DNA of 64,000 nucleotides from Paracoccus sulfuroxidans (GTDB lineage: Bacteria; Pseudomonadota; Alphaproteobacteria; Rhodobacterales; Rhodobacteraceae), in contig NZ_VLKU01000006.1 in NCBI RefSeq assembly GCF_007830335.1, forward strand, positions 129,001 through 193,000, in the 5' to 3' direction. The position numbers and the translations under genes were made by a program. The number at the start of each line of letters is the position of its first letter. The first letter of the stretch is position 1. Under the pieces are notes generated by a model. That model had not been told where the DNA came from, did not search any database, and saw only the letters and a program-made list of their open reading frames with translations. Positions 18,501 to 26,470 of the stretch are shown in pieces.

Positions 18501-21115
18501 GCGATCAGGTTGAAGCGCGCGTCGCTGCCTTCGCTGACGGTCAGGTCCTCGAAGAGGGGACGGATGCCGACGACGGGGGCGTCGGGCATGACGATCCGCG
18601 TCTCGGTACGCTCGACCGGGCGGCCTGCGCCCTCGCGCACGTTCAGGATGATGTCGGCGCTGGCCGGGCGAGCGCCCAGTTGCGTGGCATCGGGTAGGGT
18701 GATGTCGGTTTCGAAATTGCCCTGATCGTCGGTGAAGCCTCCCGGCAGCATGTCGGTGACCGGCTGGGTTTCGTCGTCCTGAAGCCCGAACAGATAGCCC
18801 GGAAGCCCCGAAAGCTCGCGCGAGGGCGAGATGCGGTAGCTGCCCTCGACCGGCAGGTTCGCCGCCGGGGCGCCGAACAGCCAGCGCGCGGCCAGCGAGA
18901 CATGCAGCTCGGCCCCCGCCCGCTGCGGCCCTTCGGGCAGCGCGGGGGTGAAGTCGATGCGCTCGGGCAGGAAATCTTCGACCAGAATGCGGGCGGTCGC
19001 CAGCGCCGGGGCATCGGTCTGGGCATAAAGCTCGATCCGCCACGAGCCGCGCGGCGCGTTGCCGGGGATCGTCCAGTTCAGCAGGCTGCCGCCATTGGCG
19101 ACCTTCTGGGGGGCCATGGTGGTCAGCTCGACCCCGTCGGGGCGGATGATCTTGGCGGTCAGGGGCAGGTTGTCCAGCGCGCGCGCCTCGGCGTCGCGGG
19201 TCAGGATCGTGGCGTTGACCGTTTCGCCCACGCGGTAGGCCCCGCGGTCGGTGGTCACGAACAGGTCCATCGCGGGTGCAGGGGGCAGGCCCTCGACCCC
19301 ACGGTCGGACAGATCGAACTCGGGCGAGGAGAGCGACAGGAACGCCATGTCGCGCGGCGCGCGTTCCGCGCCTTCGCCCTGCCAGTCGGCGACGCTGACG
19401 AGCGCAGGCGCCGCGCCGTCCTTGCCAAGGCTGAGGCCGGGCGCGAAATGCGCCACGCCCTGATCGTCGGTCATCGCCCGCGCCAGCACCTCGTTCGAGC
19501 GGCTGACCAGCGCCACCTCGGCCCCGGTCTTGGGGCTGGTGTCGCGCAGGCTGCGGACGACGACGGTCAGCCCGTCGGTGCCCGAATAGGTCGAGATGCC
19601 GAAGTCCGAGATCACGAACCACTGCGTCGAAAGCCCGGTTTCCTCGGCATTTGCGCCGACCAGACCGGCCTCGAGAATATAGATGCCGGGTTCCAGCGGC
19701 CCCGCCTCAGCCGGGATGGCCAGGCTGGTGGTCAGTTCAGTGTTCAGGCCGTTCTGGCCCATCGGCTTGGCGACGGTTGCCGTGCCCTTCCACAGCTCGC
19801 GCGCCATCTGGTCCGAGAAGTAATCCACCTGCCAGCGGTCCAGCGGGCTTGCGAACATGTCCTCGGACATGGCGCGGATCAGGTTGCGGTCCGAGATCTT
19901 CAGCAGGCGCAGCGCGACCTCATCGGCGTTGACCGTCTGCATCGAGATGCGCTGATCGCCCGTCGAGGGCAGGACATAGCCACGGCCGGGGAAGCGCACC
20001 TCAGGCTTGCGGTCGCGGATATAGGCCTTCAGGTCGACGTCCTTTGCCAGCACCTCGCCATCGGCCGAGGGCAGGCCCTTGCGCAGGGTGATCTGCAGGT
20101 CGGCCCCATGGCTGAGGCCTTCGATGCACAGCCGCTGGCCGCTGGCCTCGACGGTCAGGTCACCGGCAGGCAGGCGCAGGAACTGGGCATAATCGACGCT
20201 GGTCGACAGCTCGCGCGACATGGAAGCGCAGAAACGCGGCATGCGGCCATCGGCCTCGACCTGCGAATCGACGACGCGCATGCCGTTGCGGGCCTCGGAT
20301 TTCTCCAGCGCGTCAGCAATGGCGCTGTCATTCGGGGCAAGCTGCGCCGCCAGCCGGATCGTGGCCAGCGAATCACTGTTGCGATCCGCCGCCTCATAGC
20401 TGGAGGACAGCAGGCTGAGCGCGCGGCCCGCCAGCGCATCCTCGCTGGAGCGCAGATAGGCGTTGATCGCCAGTGAGCGCGATTCCTCGCTGCCCGCCGA
20501 GCCATGGCTGACCCGCAGCCGGGCCAGGTTCATCCAGTCCGAGCCCAGATCGTCACGCGCGACCTGCATCGCCAGCATGGCGGCGGCGCGGTTGTAATCG
20601 CCCGAAATCTCATAGCTCGAGGCCAGCGCCTGCGGATCGTCGGGCAGATCGACCGGAGGGTTGTTGCCGCCGATGCTGCGCGCCTGATCATAGGCCGCGC
20701 TCATGTCGCTTTCGGTCAGGAAGGGGGCGGCCTTGCGCCGCGCCTCGGCCCGTTCCAGCAAATCGGGCGAGGCCGGGACCACGAGGCCCGAGAACGCGCC
20801 GGTGAAGGGAGACCGCGCCCCCGCATCGGCACCTTTGGGGAAACAGGCGCGCGAGCGGTCGTTGAAGGTCAGCGCCTCGCACTGGTCATTGTCCAGACAG
20901 GCCCGGATGCAGCTTTGCAGCGGGATATCCAGAATGGTCGCCAGATCACCGCCGGGCAGGTCGGTATTGGCAATCAGCATCACACGCTTGGGCGGGATGA
21001 CCGGCTGATCTTGCGCGGTCGCGGGCGCGACCCCTGTGATCAGCGGCAGGACCGACATCCCCCCGATCGCCAACGCCTTGCGCACAGTCCCGCGCATCCA
21101 GCCAAACGCTGCCAT
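15566..21115 (-). CDS. Alpha-2-macroglobulin family protein with thioester motif
   Basis: A very large (1849-residue) envelope protein. Residues 1-35 form a signal peptide (cleavage near ATAQD). There follows a cysteine-containing segment resembling a PAN/apple fold (CIRACLDNDQCEALTFNDRSRAC), repeated MG-type beta domains, the bait region, and near residue 1393 the thioester motif in YGCTEQ (CxEQ form), then the alpha-alpha thioester domain. Bacterial macroglobulins trap attacking proteases in the periplasm by covalent capture. Forms with an N-terminal PAN-like domain and no PbpC partner are a distinct class; no pbpC gene is visible nearby. The ATG at 21115 lacks a strong Shine-Dalgarno. It is the first gene of the minus-strand run leading into the regulator and aldehyde dehydrogenase. 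Confidence 0.88.
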   Translation of the reverse strand: MAAFGWMRGTVRKALAIGGMSVLPLITGVAPATAQDQPVIPPKRVMLIANTDLPGGDLATILDIPLQSCIRACLDNDQCEALTFNDRSRACFPKGADAGARSPFTGAFSGLVVPASPDLLERAEARRKAAPFLTESDMSAAYDQARSIGGNNPPVDLPDDPQALASSYEISGDYNRAAAMLAMQVARDDLGSDWMNLARLRVSHGSAGSEESRSLAINAYLRSSEDALAGRALSLLSSSYEAADRNSDSLATIRLAAQLAPNDSAIADALEKSEARNGMRVVDSQVEADGRMPRFCASMSRELSTSVDYAQFLRLPAGDLTVEASGQRLCIEGLSHGADLQITLRKGLPSADGEVLAKDVDLKAYIRDRKPEVRFPGRGYVLPSTGDQRISMQTVNADEVALRLLKISDRNLIRAMSEDMFASPLDRWQVDYFSDQMARELWKGTATVAKPMGQNGLNTELTTSLAIPAEAGPLEPGIYILEAGLVGANAEETGLSTQWFVISDFGISTYSGTDGLTVVVRSLRDTSPKTGAEVALVSRSNEVLARAMTDDQGVAHFAPGLSLGKDGAAPALVSVADWQGEGAERAPRDMAFLSLSSPEFDLSDRGVEGLPPAPAMDLFVTTDRGAYRVGETVNATILTRDAEARALDNLPLTAKIIRPDGVELTTMAPQKVANGGSLLNWTIPGNAPRGSWRIELYAQTDAPALATARILVEDFLPERIDFTPALPEGPQRAGAELHVSLAARWLFGAPAANLPVEGSYRISPSRELSGLPGYLFGLQDDETQPVTDMLPGGFTDDQGNFETDITLPDATQLGARPASADIILNVREGAGRPVERTETRIVMPDAPVVGIRPLFEDLTVSEGSDARFNLIAVGPDMRPVDDKLVWQLNRLDVDYQWYSVDGSWDWERIVSRSRIDAGEVQSGQNGIEIDSRVDWGEYELVVKSTSGDSQSSVQFYAGWGASASGGTDTPDRLQVALDKPAYRTGETAEVRVESLFDGLGLVSVLSNRVVTLQTVALKTGDNTISLPVTDEWGAGVYVTVSAIRPIEGVTASDRTPVRGIGLAHAAVDPGDRKLTASLTAPAETRPRGMIPVTLKVEGAAPGEQINATIAAVDQGILNLTRFTPPDPSKHYFGQRRLGVALRDLYGRLILSTGAPDGALRQGGDASAASSPDAPPPTEKLMSWFSGPLVVGADGTVSVEVPVPDFNGEVRVMAVVWSQKAVGQADASVLVRDPVVMTVTAPAFLAPGDTAQVGLRLTHATGPAGEVGLSVAQTGGDSQLQLTLPQDKVTLAENAEARLSMPVTASGGEGLAQLRLTLTTPGGEQLTKDIAIPVALNEPDTQNQDRITIGPQQSMTVPATLTDGLLPGSLVTMAVGPYGRLDVAGALARLERYPYGCTEQLTSRAMPLLYLPRLSAIEGVPNDTTSNDGDLDKRLQDVIAQILTRQAANGGFGLWSADSGDLWLEAYVTDFLSRARSVGFKVPDQAFRMAIDNLRNRVNYATDPSAAYEYDNAALAYAAAVLARERAANIGDLRYYVDTAASAFKTPMAAANLGAALAAAGDQERADRMFREAREKLKLIEPEKQYYRSDYGTNLRDAAAVLALTTESHSQALDGLELASSIGAQLDLRSTNRWGLSTQESIWTILAANALSQDAPGIALNGVPLGQPVASLPDAASAQLSNPTDKPVEITLTATGKSIGPRAEGGKGYNITTRAYDMEGQAIDPKQLSLGTRFVVEVRVEPWKESSGGRLLVAVPLAAGWEIDNPNLLQGGDVAALDWLKDQPSTDMAEFRSDRFAASLTWTSDQPFSLAFIARAVTPGQFRLPSASVEDMYRPEYRSWNASATATVAP

Positions 21116-21179
21116 ACCAGCCCCCGTTATCTTTACTCAATACGTTCTTTGCCAGCGTCAGCGCCGCACGGCAATCATA

Positions 21180-22235
21180 CTATTGCCACTCGAGTTCCGT
21201 ATAGGCAGTTGCCGCGTTACGTGCGGTAATTGCTGCAAAGTCGGCCCAGCCGTCCGAGAGGGGCTTCATCATCGTGACGATGGCCGGAATGGCCTGCGAC
21301 ATCGGCATGCCGCCATCGATGGCCTTGCGGGTGGCATCGCGCAGGCCCTGCAGATAGGCGATCTCGGGTCCGATGGCTTCGGGCCATGAGGTCCGGATGG
21401 GGCCATGCCCCGGCACGAACAGCTGCGTCTTGGGCGCGGGGTCCAGCGCCAGCCAGTCCAGCCAGCCGCTCAGCGAGCCGTCGATAGCGGGCGTCAGCCC
21501 CTCGAACACCAGATCGCCGGTGAACAACGTGCCGGTGCTGCGGTCCAGCACCGTCAGGTCATTGTCGGTATGGGCGACGGGCGCGGGCGTCAGGTCTAGG
21601 ATGCGCGCGCCCAGCGAAATCTCGGTGGGCGTGTCGACCGGCTGGTCGACCGTGGCGAAGGCCGAGCCTGCGAAGGCAGCCGCCCCGATCTGCTGGGGAA
21701 TGCTGATCATCCAGCTGGCCTCGCGCCGCGCCACCGCATCGGGCAGCCGCGCATCTGCCACGACCGAGGCCCCGGCTTCCGAGAAAACCTCGGCCCCAAG
21801 GATATGGTCGGGGTGCATATGCGTCAGGATGACATGCGAGATCGGCAGCGGCGTCACCATGCGGATGGCGGCGTAAAGCTCTTCCCCTTCGGCGCGCGAG
21901 CCTCCGGCGTCGATCACCGCCACGCTGTCGCCGATGACGAAGGCCAGATTCGCAATCCGCCCCCCGTTCTGCGGAGAAAGCTGCGCGGCCTCGCCCTGAT
22001 GGAACCAGACGCCCGAGGCGATTTCCTTGACCTCCAGCGCAGACAGGGCCGAGGTTTCGACGCAATCGGTGGAACTGCCCTTCAGCGTGTCATGCCGCGC
22101 GATCCAGTCGCGCGCGATGGCCGGGCCGCTTTGCAGGCATTGCTCGCGCGTCTCAGAATCGCCCGCGGGAAGCAGGCGCGGCGCGCATACATCGGGCTGA
22201 TCGACAAGGCAGGCAGACAGAATCAGGTGAAACAT
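21180..22235 (-). CDS. Quinoprotein relay system MBL-fold zinc metallohydrolase
   Basis: A 351-residue metallo-beta-lactamase-fold protein. The zinc motif is THMHPDHILG (HxHxDH), with further ligands in FTGDLVFEG and FVPGHGP. The N-terminal part is exported: MFHLILSACLVDQPDVC is a hydrophobic leader with a lipobox-like or secreted character. It matches the quinoprotein relay zinc metallohydrolase families defined next to pqq genes and the SoxYZ-like carrier, as here; the chemistry is unproven. The start at 22235 is chosen because it begins the leader; an ATG at 22259 also exists. The gene is divergent from pqqA. Confidence 0.8.
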   Translation of the reverse strand: MFHLILSACLVDQPDVCAPRLLPAGDSETREQCLQSGPAIARDWIARHDTLKGSSTDCVETSALSALEVKEIASGVWFHQGEAAQLSPQNGGRIANLAFVIGDSVAVIDAGGSRAEGEELYAAIRMVTPLPISHVILTHMHPDHILGAEVFSEAGASVVADARLPDAVARREASWMISIPQQIGAAAFAGSAFATVDQPVDTPTEISLGARILDLTPAPVAHTDNDLTVLDRSTGTLFTGDLVFEGLTPAIDGSLSGWLDWLALDPAPKTQLFVPGHGPIRTSWPEAIGPEIAYLQGLRDATRKAIDGGMPMSQAIPAIVTMMKPLSDGWADFAAITARNAATAYTELEWQ

Positions 22236-22308
22236 CAGAACTTCACATGCCTGACCCAAGCGGGGCTGCGCAGCTTCGTGTCATTTCGATCCTACTACTT
22301 ATGGCGAG

Positions 22309-22336
22309 TTGACTGGTTTCAATCCTTGCATAGCAT
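22309..22336 (+). promoter_or_regulatory. Candidate sigma-70 promoter of the pqq operon
   Basis: TTGACT (22309-22314) and TAGCAT (22331-22336) are separated by 16 bp and lie 42 bases before the pqqA start codon, in the region between the divergent metallohydrolase and pqqA genes. Confidence 0.45.
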
Positions 22337-22340
22337 CGAC

Positions 22341-22359
22341 TGACCACAACCCGTGGTCA
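22341..22359. promoter_or_regulatory. Inverted repeat at the expected pqqA transcription start
   Basis: TGACCAC and GTGGTCA form a perfect 7-bp inverted repeat around AACCC. It sits just after the candidate -10 box and before the pqqA ribosome-binding site (GGGGAGAA), so it could be an operator or a 5' hairpin in the mRNA. Confidence 0.4.
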
Positions 22360-22377
22360 ATTGGGGAGAAGACCGGA

Positions 22378-22470
22378 ATGGCTTGGACGAAACCTGTTCT
22401 GAAAGAAATCGCCTGCGGCATGGAAATCAACATGTATGCCCCGGCCGAGGACGAACCCGTCCTGTTCTAA
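22378..22470 (+). CDS. pqqA: PQQ precursor peptide PqqA
   Basis: A 30-residue peptide that supplies the backbone of pyrroloquinoline quinone. It begins MAWTKP, which is typical, and contains the conserved glutamate and tyrosine that are cross-linked by PqqE: Glu16 and Tyr20 in EINMY (E-x3-Y). The gene has GGGGAGAA upstream and is the first of pqqABCDE. A strong hairpin with a T-run follows it, matching the well-known excess of pqqA transcript over the downstream genes in other bacteria. Confidence 0.95.
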   Translation: MAWTKPVLKEIACGMEINMYAPAEDEPVLF

Positions 22471-22494
22471 GTGGAACGCATTGATTTCGCTTCA

Positions 22495-22530
22495 GGTCCC
22501 GCGCGCCGCATGACGGGCGGGACCCTTTTT
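22495..22530 (+). terminator. Hairpin with T-run between pqqA and pqqB
   Basis: GGTCCCGC (22495-22502) pairs with GCGGGACC (22517-22524) and is followed by CTTTTTATTTT. It should act as a partial terminator, so that pqqA is made in excess and a fraction of transcripts continues into pqqB. Confidence 0.75.
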
Positions 22531-22550
22531 ATTTTATGGATCGGGTCCAG

Positions 22551-23444
22551 ATGCGTATTGTGATCCTTGGTACCGGTGCGGGCGGCGGAACCCCGCAGTG
22601 GAATTGTGGATGCGGGAATTGTGACGCGGCACGCGCCGGACGTATCCCGGCGATGAGCCAAAGCGGCATTGCCGTCTCCGCCGACGGGCGCAGCTGGGCG
22701 CTGATCAACGCCTCGCCCGACCTGCGCGCGCAACTGGCCGCGACCCCGGCGCTGCATCCGACGGGCCTGCGCAAGTCGCCCATTCGCTCGGTTCTGGTGA
22801 CGAATGGCGACATCGACCATGTGGCGGGGCTGCTGACGCTGCGCGAAAGCCAGAAATTCAGGCTGTTTGCCACGCGCACCATCCATGACATGCTGGACGA
22901 CAACCCCGTGTTTCAGGTGATGAACCCCGAAATGGTCCGGCGCAGCACCATCACCCTTGATACCCCGTTCGAGCTGGTGCCCGGCCTGCACGCCGCGCTG
23001 TTCGCCGTTCCCGGCAAGGTGCCGCTGTACCTTGAGGAAGGCGAAAGCGTCGACACCCAACTGATCGGAGAGCAGACCGTCGGCGTCGAGCTGCGCTCTG
23101 AGCGGCACCGCGTCCTTTACATCCCCGGCTGCGCCACCATGCCCGACTGGCTGATCCAGCGAATCGGCGGGGCAGACGCGCTGCTGTTCGACGGCACGCT
23201 GTGGACGGATGATGAGATGATCGTCGCGGGTCTGGGCAAGAAGACCGGGCGGCGGATGGGCCATATCCCGGTCTCGGGCAGTGATGGAAGCCTTGATGCG
23301 CTGGCCGATGTGCCGGTGGGGCGGCGCATCTTTGTGCATGTGAACAACTCGAACCCGCTGACCGACCCGTTCAGCAGCGAAACCGCTTTGGTGCGCGCGG
23401 CGGGCTGGGATGTCGGCCATGATGGAATGGAAATCGCCCCATGA
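22551..23444 (+). CDS. pqqB: PQQ biosynthesis protein PqqB
   Basis: A 297-residue metallo-beta-lactamase-fold protein needed for PQQ synthesis, where it is thought to hydroxylate or otherwise process the tyrosine of the cross-linked intermediate. The typical N-terminus MRIVILGTGAGGGTPQWNC is followed by CGCGNCDAAR. The NGDIDHVAGLL segment is the family's modified metal motif. The ATG at 22551 gives this N-terminus; one at 22536 would add five residues. It overlaps pqqC by four bases. A terminator-like hairpin separates it from pqqA. Confidence 0.92.
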   Translation: MRIVILGTGAGGGTPQWNCGCGNCDAARAGRIPAMSQSGIAVSADGRSWALINASPDLRAQLAATPALHPTGLRKSPIRSVLVTNGDIDHVAGLLTLRESQKFRLFATRTIHDMLDDNPVFQVMNPEMVRRSTITLDTPFELVPGLHAALFAVPGKVPLYLEEGESVDTQLIGEQTVGVELRSERHRVLYIPGCATMPDWLIQRIGGADALLFDGTLWTDDEMIVAGLGKKTGRRMGHIPVSGSDGSLDALADVPVGRRIFVHVNNSNPLTDPFSSETALVRAAGWDVGHDGMEIAP

Positions 23445-24244
23445 CACAGCCCGCTGCGTCCGCCCCTTTCGCCGAACACCCCTCGGGCAGGGCGCAGCCC
23501 CAGCCCCGGTCCGAATTCGAGGCGCGCCTGCGCCAGATCGGGGCCGAGCGCTATCACGACCTGCACCCGTTCCATGCGCGTCTGCATGGTGGCCAGTGCT
23601 CTCCCGATGAGGTGCGGGCCTGGGTCATCAACCGCTGGCAATACCAGTCCCGCATTCCCATGAAAGATGCGGCCTTCCTGTCGCGGGTCGAGGATCCGCA
23701 ACTGCGCCGCATCTGGCGTTCCCGGATCGAAGATCATGACGGCGGCGTCGATGAGGGCGGCGGCATCCGGCGCTGGCTGGCGCTGGCGCAGGCTGTGGGG
23801 CTGGACCCCGATTATGTCGCCAGCGGCAAGGGCGTGATGGCCGCGACGCGCTTCGCCGTCGACGCCTATGTCCGCTTTGTTCGCGACATGCCGCTGCTGG
23901 ATGCGGTCGCTGCCAGCCTGACCGAGATGTTTGCCCCGAAAATCCATGCCCAGCGGATCGAGGGGCTGCTGCAGCACTATGATTTCGCCGATGACACCAG
24001 TCTGTCCTATTTCAAGCGCCGTCTGTCCGAGGCCCCGAAGGACGTGGCATTCGGCCTGAATTACGTGCTGGATCACGCCGATACGCTGGAAAAGCAGGAT
24101 GCCGCTGCCGCCGCGCTGAGCTTCAAGACCGACGTGCTTTGGGCGCAGCTGGACGCGCTGTGGAACGGCTATGTGGAAGGCAACACGCCCCCCGGTGCAT
24201 GGCGTCCCGGCGAGGGCATGGCCCGCGCGCAGGCCGGCGCATGA
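23441..24244 (+). CDS. pqqC: Pyrroloquinoline-quinone synthase PqqC
   Basis: A 267-residue cofactorless oxidase catalysing the last step, ring closure and eight-electron oxidation to PQQ using oxygen. Conserved stretches include YHDLHPFHARLHGGQ, the WVINRWQYQSRIPMKDA helix with active-site residues, and RIEDHDG. It is an all-helical protein related to TenA, cytoplasmic. The N-terminal 25 residues are low-complexity and variable. The gene starts in an ATGA overlap with pqqB and overlaps pqqD in the same way. Confidence 0.93.
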   Translation: MTQPAASAPFAEHPSGRAQPQPRSEFEARLRQIGAERYHDLHPFHARLHGGQCSPDEVRAWVINRWQYQSRIPMKDAAFLSRVEDPQLRRIWRSRIEDHDGGVDEGGGIRRWLALAQAVGLDPDYVASGKGVMAATRFAVDAYVRFVRDMPLLDAVAASLTEMFAPKIHAQRIEGLLQHYDFADDTSLSYFKRRLSEAPKDVAFGLNYVLDHADTLEKQDAAAAALSFKTDVLWAQLDALWNGYVEGNTPPGAWRPGEGMARAQAGA

Positions 24245-24549
24245 CCGCGCCCTCGCTGCCCGACGATTGCGTGCCCTATCTGCCGCGCGGCGTGCGGCTT
24301 CACGATGACAAGGTGCGCGGCATCCGCGTGCTTCTGGCGCCGGAACGCGCGATCTCGCTGGACCCGGTGGGGGATGCGATCCTGTCGGAACTCGACGGCG
24401 CGCGCACGCTGGGCGATCTGATCGCGGAACTGGCGGCGCGCTATCAGGCCCCGGCCGAGCAGGTCGGGCAGGACATGCGGGAATTCCTGACCGGGCTGAT
24501 CGACCGGCGCATGGTGTTTCTGCGCGAATCCGGCGCAAGGGGGGCGTGA
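24241..24549 (+). CDS. pqqD: PqqA-binding chaperone PqqD
   Basis: A 102-residue RiPP-recognition-element protein that binds PqqA and presents it to PqqE. It contains the family pattern PYLPRGVRLHDDKVRGIRVLLAPER and the DAILSELDGARTLGDLIAEL winged-helix segment. The start at 24241 overlaps the pqqC stop codon (ATGA). It is tightly coupled to pqqE, whose ATG overlaps the pqqD stop by one base. Confidence 0.93.
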   Translation: MTAPSLPDDCVPYLPRGVRLHDDKVRGIRVLLAPERAISLDPVGDAILSELDGARTLGDLIAELAARYQAPAEQVGQDMREFLTGLIDRRMVFLRESGARGA

Positions 24550-25685
24550 TGGACGACATCGGCGGCCACGACATCCTTGGAAACCCGGTCAGTGCCCGCG
24601 CGCCCATGGCGATGCTGGCGGAACTGACGCATCGCTGTCCGCTGGCCTGCCCCTATTGCTCGAACCCGGTGGAACTCACGCGGGTCAACAGCGAGCTTTC
24701 GGCCGCCGAATGGGCCGATGTCTTTCAGCAGGCCGCCGCGATGGGGGTGTTGCAGGTGCATTTGTCGGGCGGCGAGCCCGCCTCGCGCCGCGATCTGGCC
24801 GAGATTGCGGCCTCGGCCCGCGATGCCGGGCTTTACGTCAACCTGATCACCTCGGGGATCGGGCTGACGCAGGCGCGGCTGCGCGATCTGGATGCGGCGG
24901 GGGTCGAACATATCCAGCTGTCGCTGCAGGGCATCGACGCCGAGATGGCCGACTGGATCGGCGGCTATACCGGCAGTTTCGCCCGCAAGATGCAGGTGGC
25001 CGAATGGATCGGAGAGATCGGTTTCCCGCTGACCCTGAACGCGGTGGTGCATCGCCAGAACCTTGACCGCCTGCCCGAGATGATCGACCTGGCCGAGCGT
25101 CTGGGCTGTCGCCGGATCGAGGTCGCGACCGTCCAGTTCCACGGCTGGGCCGACCTGAACCGCCGCCCCTTGATGCCGACGCTGGAACAGGCGGCCGAGG
25201 CGCGAAAGGTGGTGAACGAGGCGCGGCTGCGGCTGCGCGGGCGCATGGTCATCGACTATGTCCCCGCTGATCATCACGCGACCTTCCCGAAAAGCTGCAT
25301 GGGCGGCTGGGCCTCGACCGGGATCAACATCGCGCCCGATGGCACGGTGCTGCCCTGCCATGCCGCGCAGACCATCCAGTCGCTGGAATTTGACAATATT
25401 CGCGCCCGCTCATTGGCTGAAATCTGGTACAATGGCCGCGCCTTCAACGCCTTCCGCGGCACCGCATGGCTGCCCGAGCCCTGCGCCAGTTGCGACCGGC
25501 GAGAGATCGATTACGGCGGTTGTCGCTGTCAGGCCATGGCCCTGGCCGGTGATCCGACCGCGACCGATCCCGTCTGTTCACGCTCGCCCCTGAATCCGGT
25601 CCTGAAGGCGCAGGCGCAGCAGGATGCCGTCAGCGAGGATGTGGCGCTGGTCTATCGGCGGATGCCAAAGGAGACGCGCGCATGA
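24549..25685 (+). CDS. pqqE: Radical SAM peptide cross-linking enzyme PqqE
   Basis: A 378-residue radical SAM enzyme that joins the glutamate and tyrosine side chains of PqqA. Cys30, Cys34 and Cys37 (CPLACPYC, the CX3CX2C motif) bind the SAM iron-sulfur cluster. The GGEPASR segment is the SAM-binding GGE motif. The C-terminal SPASM region has the cysteines in LPCHAAQ, EPCASCDRREIDYGGCRC for auxiliary clusters. The ATG at 24549 is preferred to the GTG one codon upstream. It overlaps the SoxYZ-like carrier gene by four bases, tying that carrier to PQQ production. Confidence 0.93.
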   Translation: MDDIGGHDILGNPVSARAPMAMLAELTHRCPLACPYCSNPVELTRVNSELSAAEWADVFQQAAAMGVLQVHLSGGEPASRRDLAEIAASARDAGLYVNLITSGIGLTQARLRDLDAAGVEHIQLSLQGIDAEMADWIGGYTGSFARKMQVAEWIGEIGFPLTLNAVVHRQNLDRLPEMIDLAERLGCRRIEVATVQFHGWADLNRRPLMPTLEQAAEARKVVNEARLRLRGRMVIDYVPADHHATFPKSCMGGWASTGINIAPDGTVLPCHAAQTIQSLEFDNIRARSLAEIWYNGRAFNAFRGTAWLPEPCASCDRREIDYGGCRCQAMALAGDPTATDPVCSRSPLNPVLKAQAQQDAVSEDVALVYRRMPKETRA

Positions 25686-26470
25686 AGGCCCTGACCCTTG
25701 CCTTTGCCCTGCTGCTGGCCGCGCCCGCACTGGCCGAAGACGCCGAGATCCGCAATCCGCTGCAACCCTCGCCGACTTGGGACGACATCCGCCTTAGTGT
25801 GATCGGCACGGATGATGAGCCTCCGCTGGACGCGGGCGTGCTGCTGCTGGATGCGCCGCCGCGCGCCGACAACCCGGCCTTCGTGCCTGTCCGCATCACC
25901 CAGCCCGAGGGCGCGCCCGCGATCACTGCGCTGGCGCTGGTGATCGACCAGAACCCCGCGCCGGTCGCCGCCGAGTTCACCTTTGGCAAGGCGCTGATGC
26001 CCTTGGATTTCGAGGTGCGCGTCCGCGTTGACGCCTATTCCGACCTGCGCGCCATCGCCACGCTGGAGGACGGGCGCAAGGTCATGGCCGGGCGTTTCGT
26101 CAAGGCCTCGGGCGGCTGCGCCGCGCCCGCCGGGAAAAGCATGGACGACGTGCGCAAGACCATGGGCGAGATGCGCTATCGCACCGCTGCGGGCGAGGGC
26201 GAGGATGCGGGCCGCGATATTGGCACGCTGATGATCCGGCACCCGAATTTCTCGGGCCTGCAGCGCGACCAGCTGACCCTGCTGACCATCCCGGCCGAGT
26301 TCATCCAGACGCTGGAGGTCAAGCAGGGCGACCAGCCGCTGTTCACCATGGATGCCGGGATCTCGATTTCCGAGGATCCGGTGTTCCGCTTCGCCTATGG
26401 CGCCCCCGAGGGCGCGGTGACGGTGCATGCGCAGGACACCGAAGGCCGCGTCTGGGACAAGTCGTTCTAG
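25682..26470 (+). CDS. Quinoprotein-associated SoxYZ-like carrier protein
   Basis: A 262-residue exported protein (signal peptide MKALTLAFALLLAAPALA) that fuses a SoxY-like N-terminal part to a SoxZ-like C-terminal part. The junction contains the single cysteine in KASGGCAAPAGK (residues about 140-151), equivalent to the swinging-arm cysteine of SoxY, which carries sulfur intermediates. Proteins of this family are encoded with PQQ dehydrogenase and pqq genes, and the zinc metallohydrolase at 21180 is the usual partner. The real cargo is unknown. Start codon overlaps the pqqE stop (ATGA). Its stop overlaps the convergent ABC ATPase stop. Confidence 0.85.
   Translation: MKALTLAFALLLAAPALAEDAEIRNPLQPSPTWDDIRLSVIGTDDEPPLDAGVLLLDAPPRADNPAFVPVRITQPEGAPAITALALVIDQNPAPVAAEFTFGKALMPLDFEVRVRVDAYSDLRAIATLEDGRKVMAGRFVKASGGCAAPAGKSMDDVRKTMGEMRYRTAAGEGEDAGRDIGTLMIRHPNFSGLQRDQLTLLTIPAEFIQTLEVKQGDQPLFTMDAGISISEDPVFRFAYGAPEGAVTVHAQDTEGRVWDKSF

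Noticed and set aside
15323..18697. Very long plus-strand open frame (1124 codons) opposite the macroglobulin gene
   Set aside because: It is a GC-driven shadow: composition is rich in Arg/Gly/Gln/His with no domains, and the minus strand holds a coherent macroglobulin with signal peptide and thioester motif.
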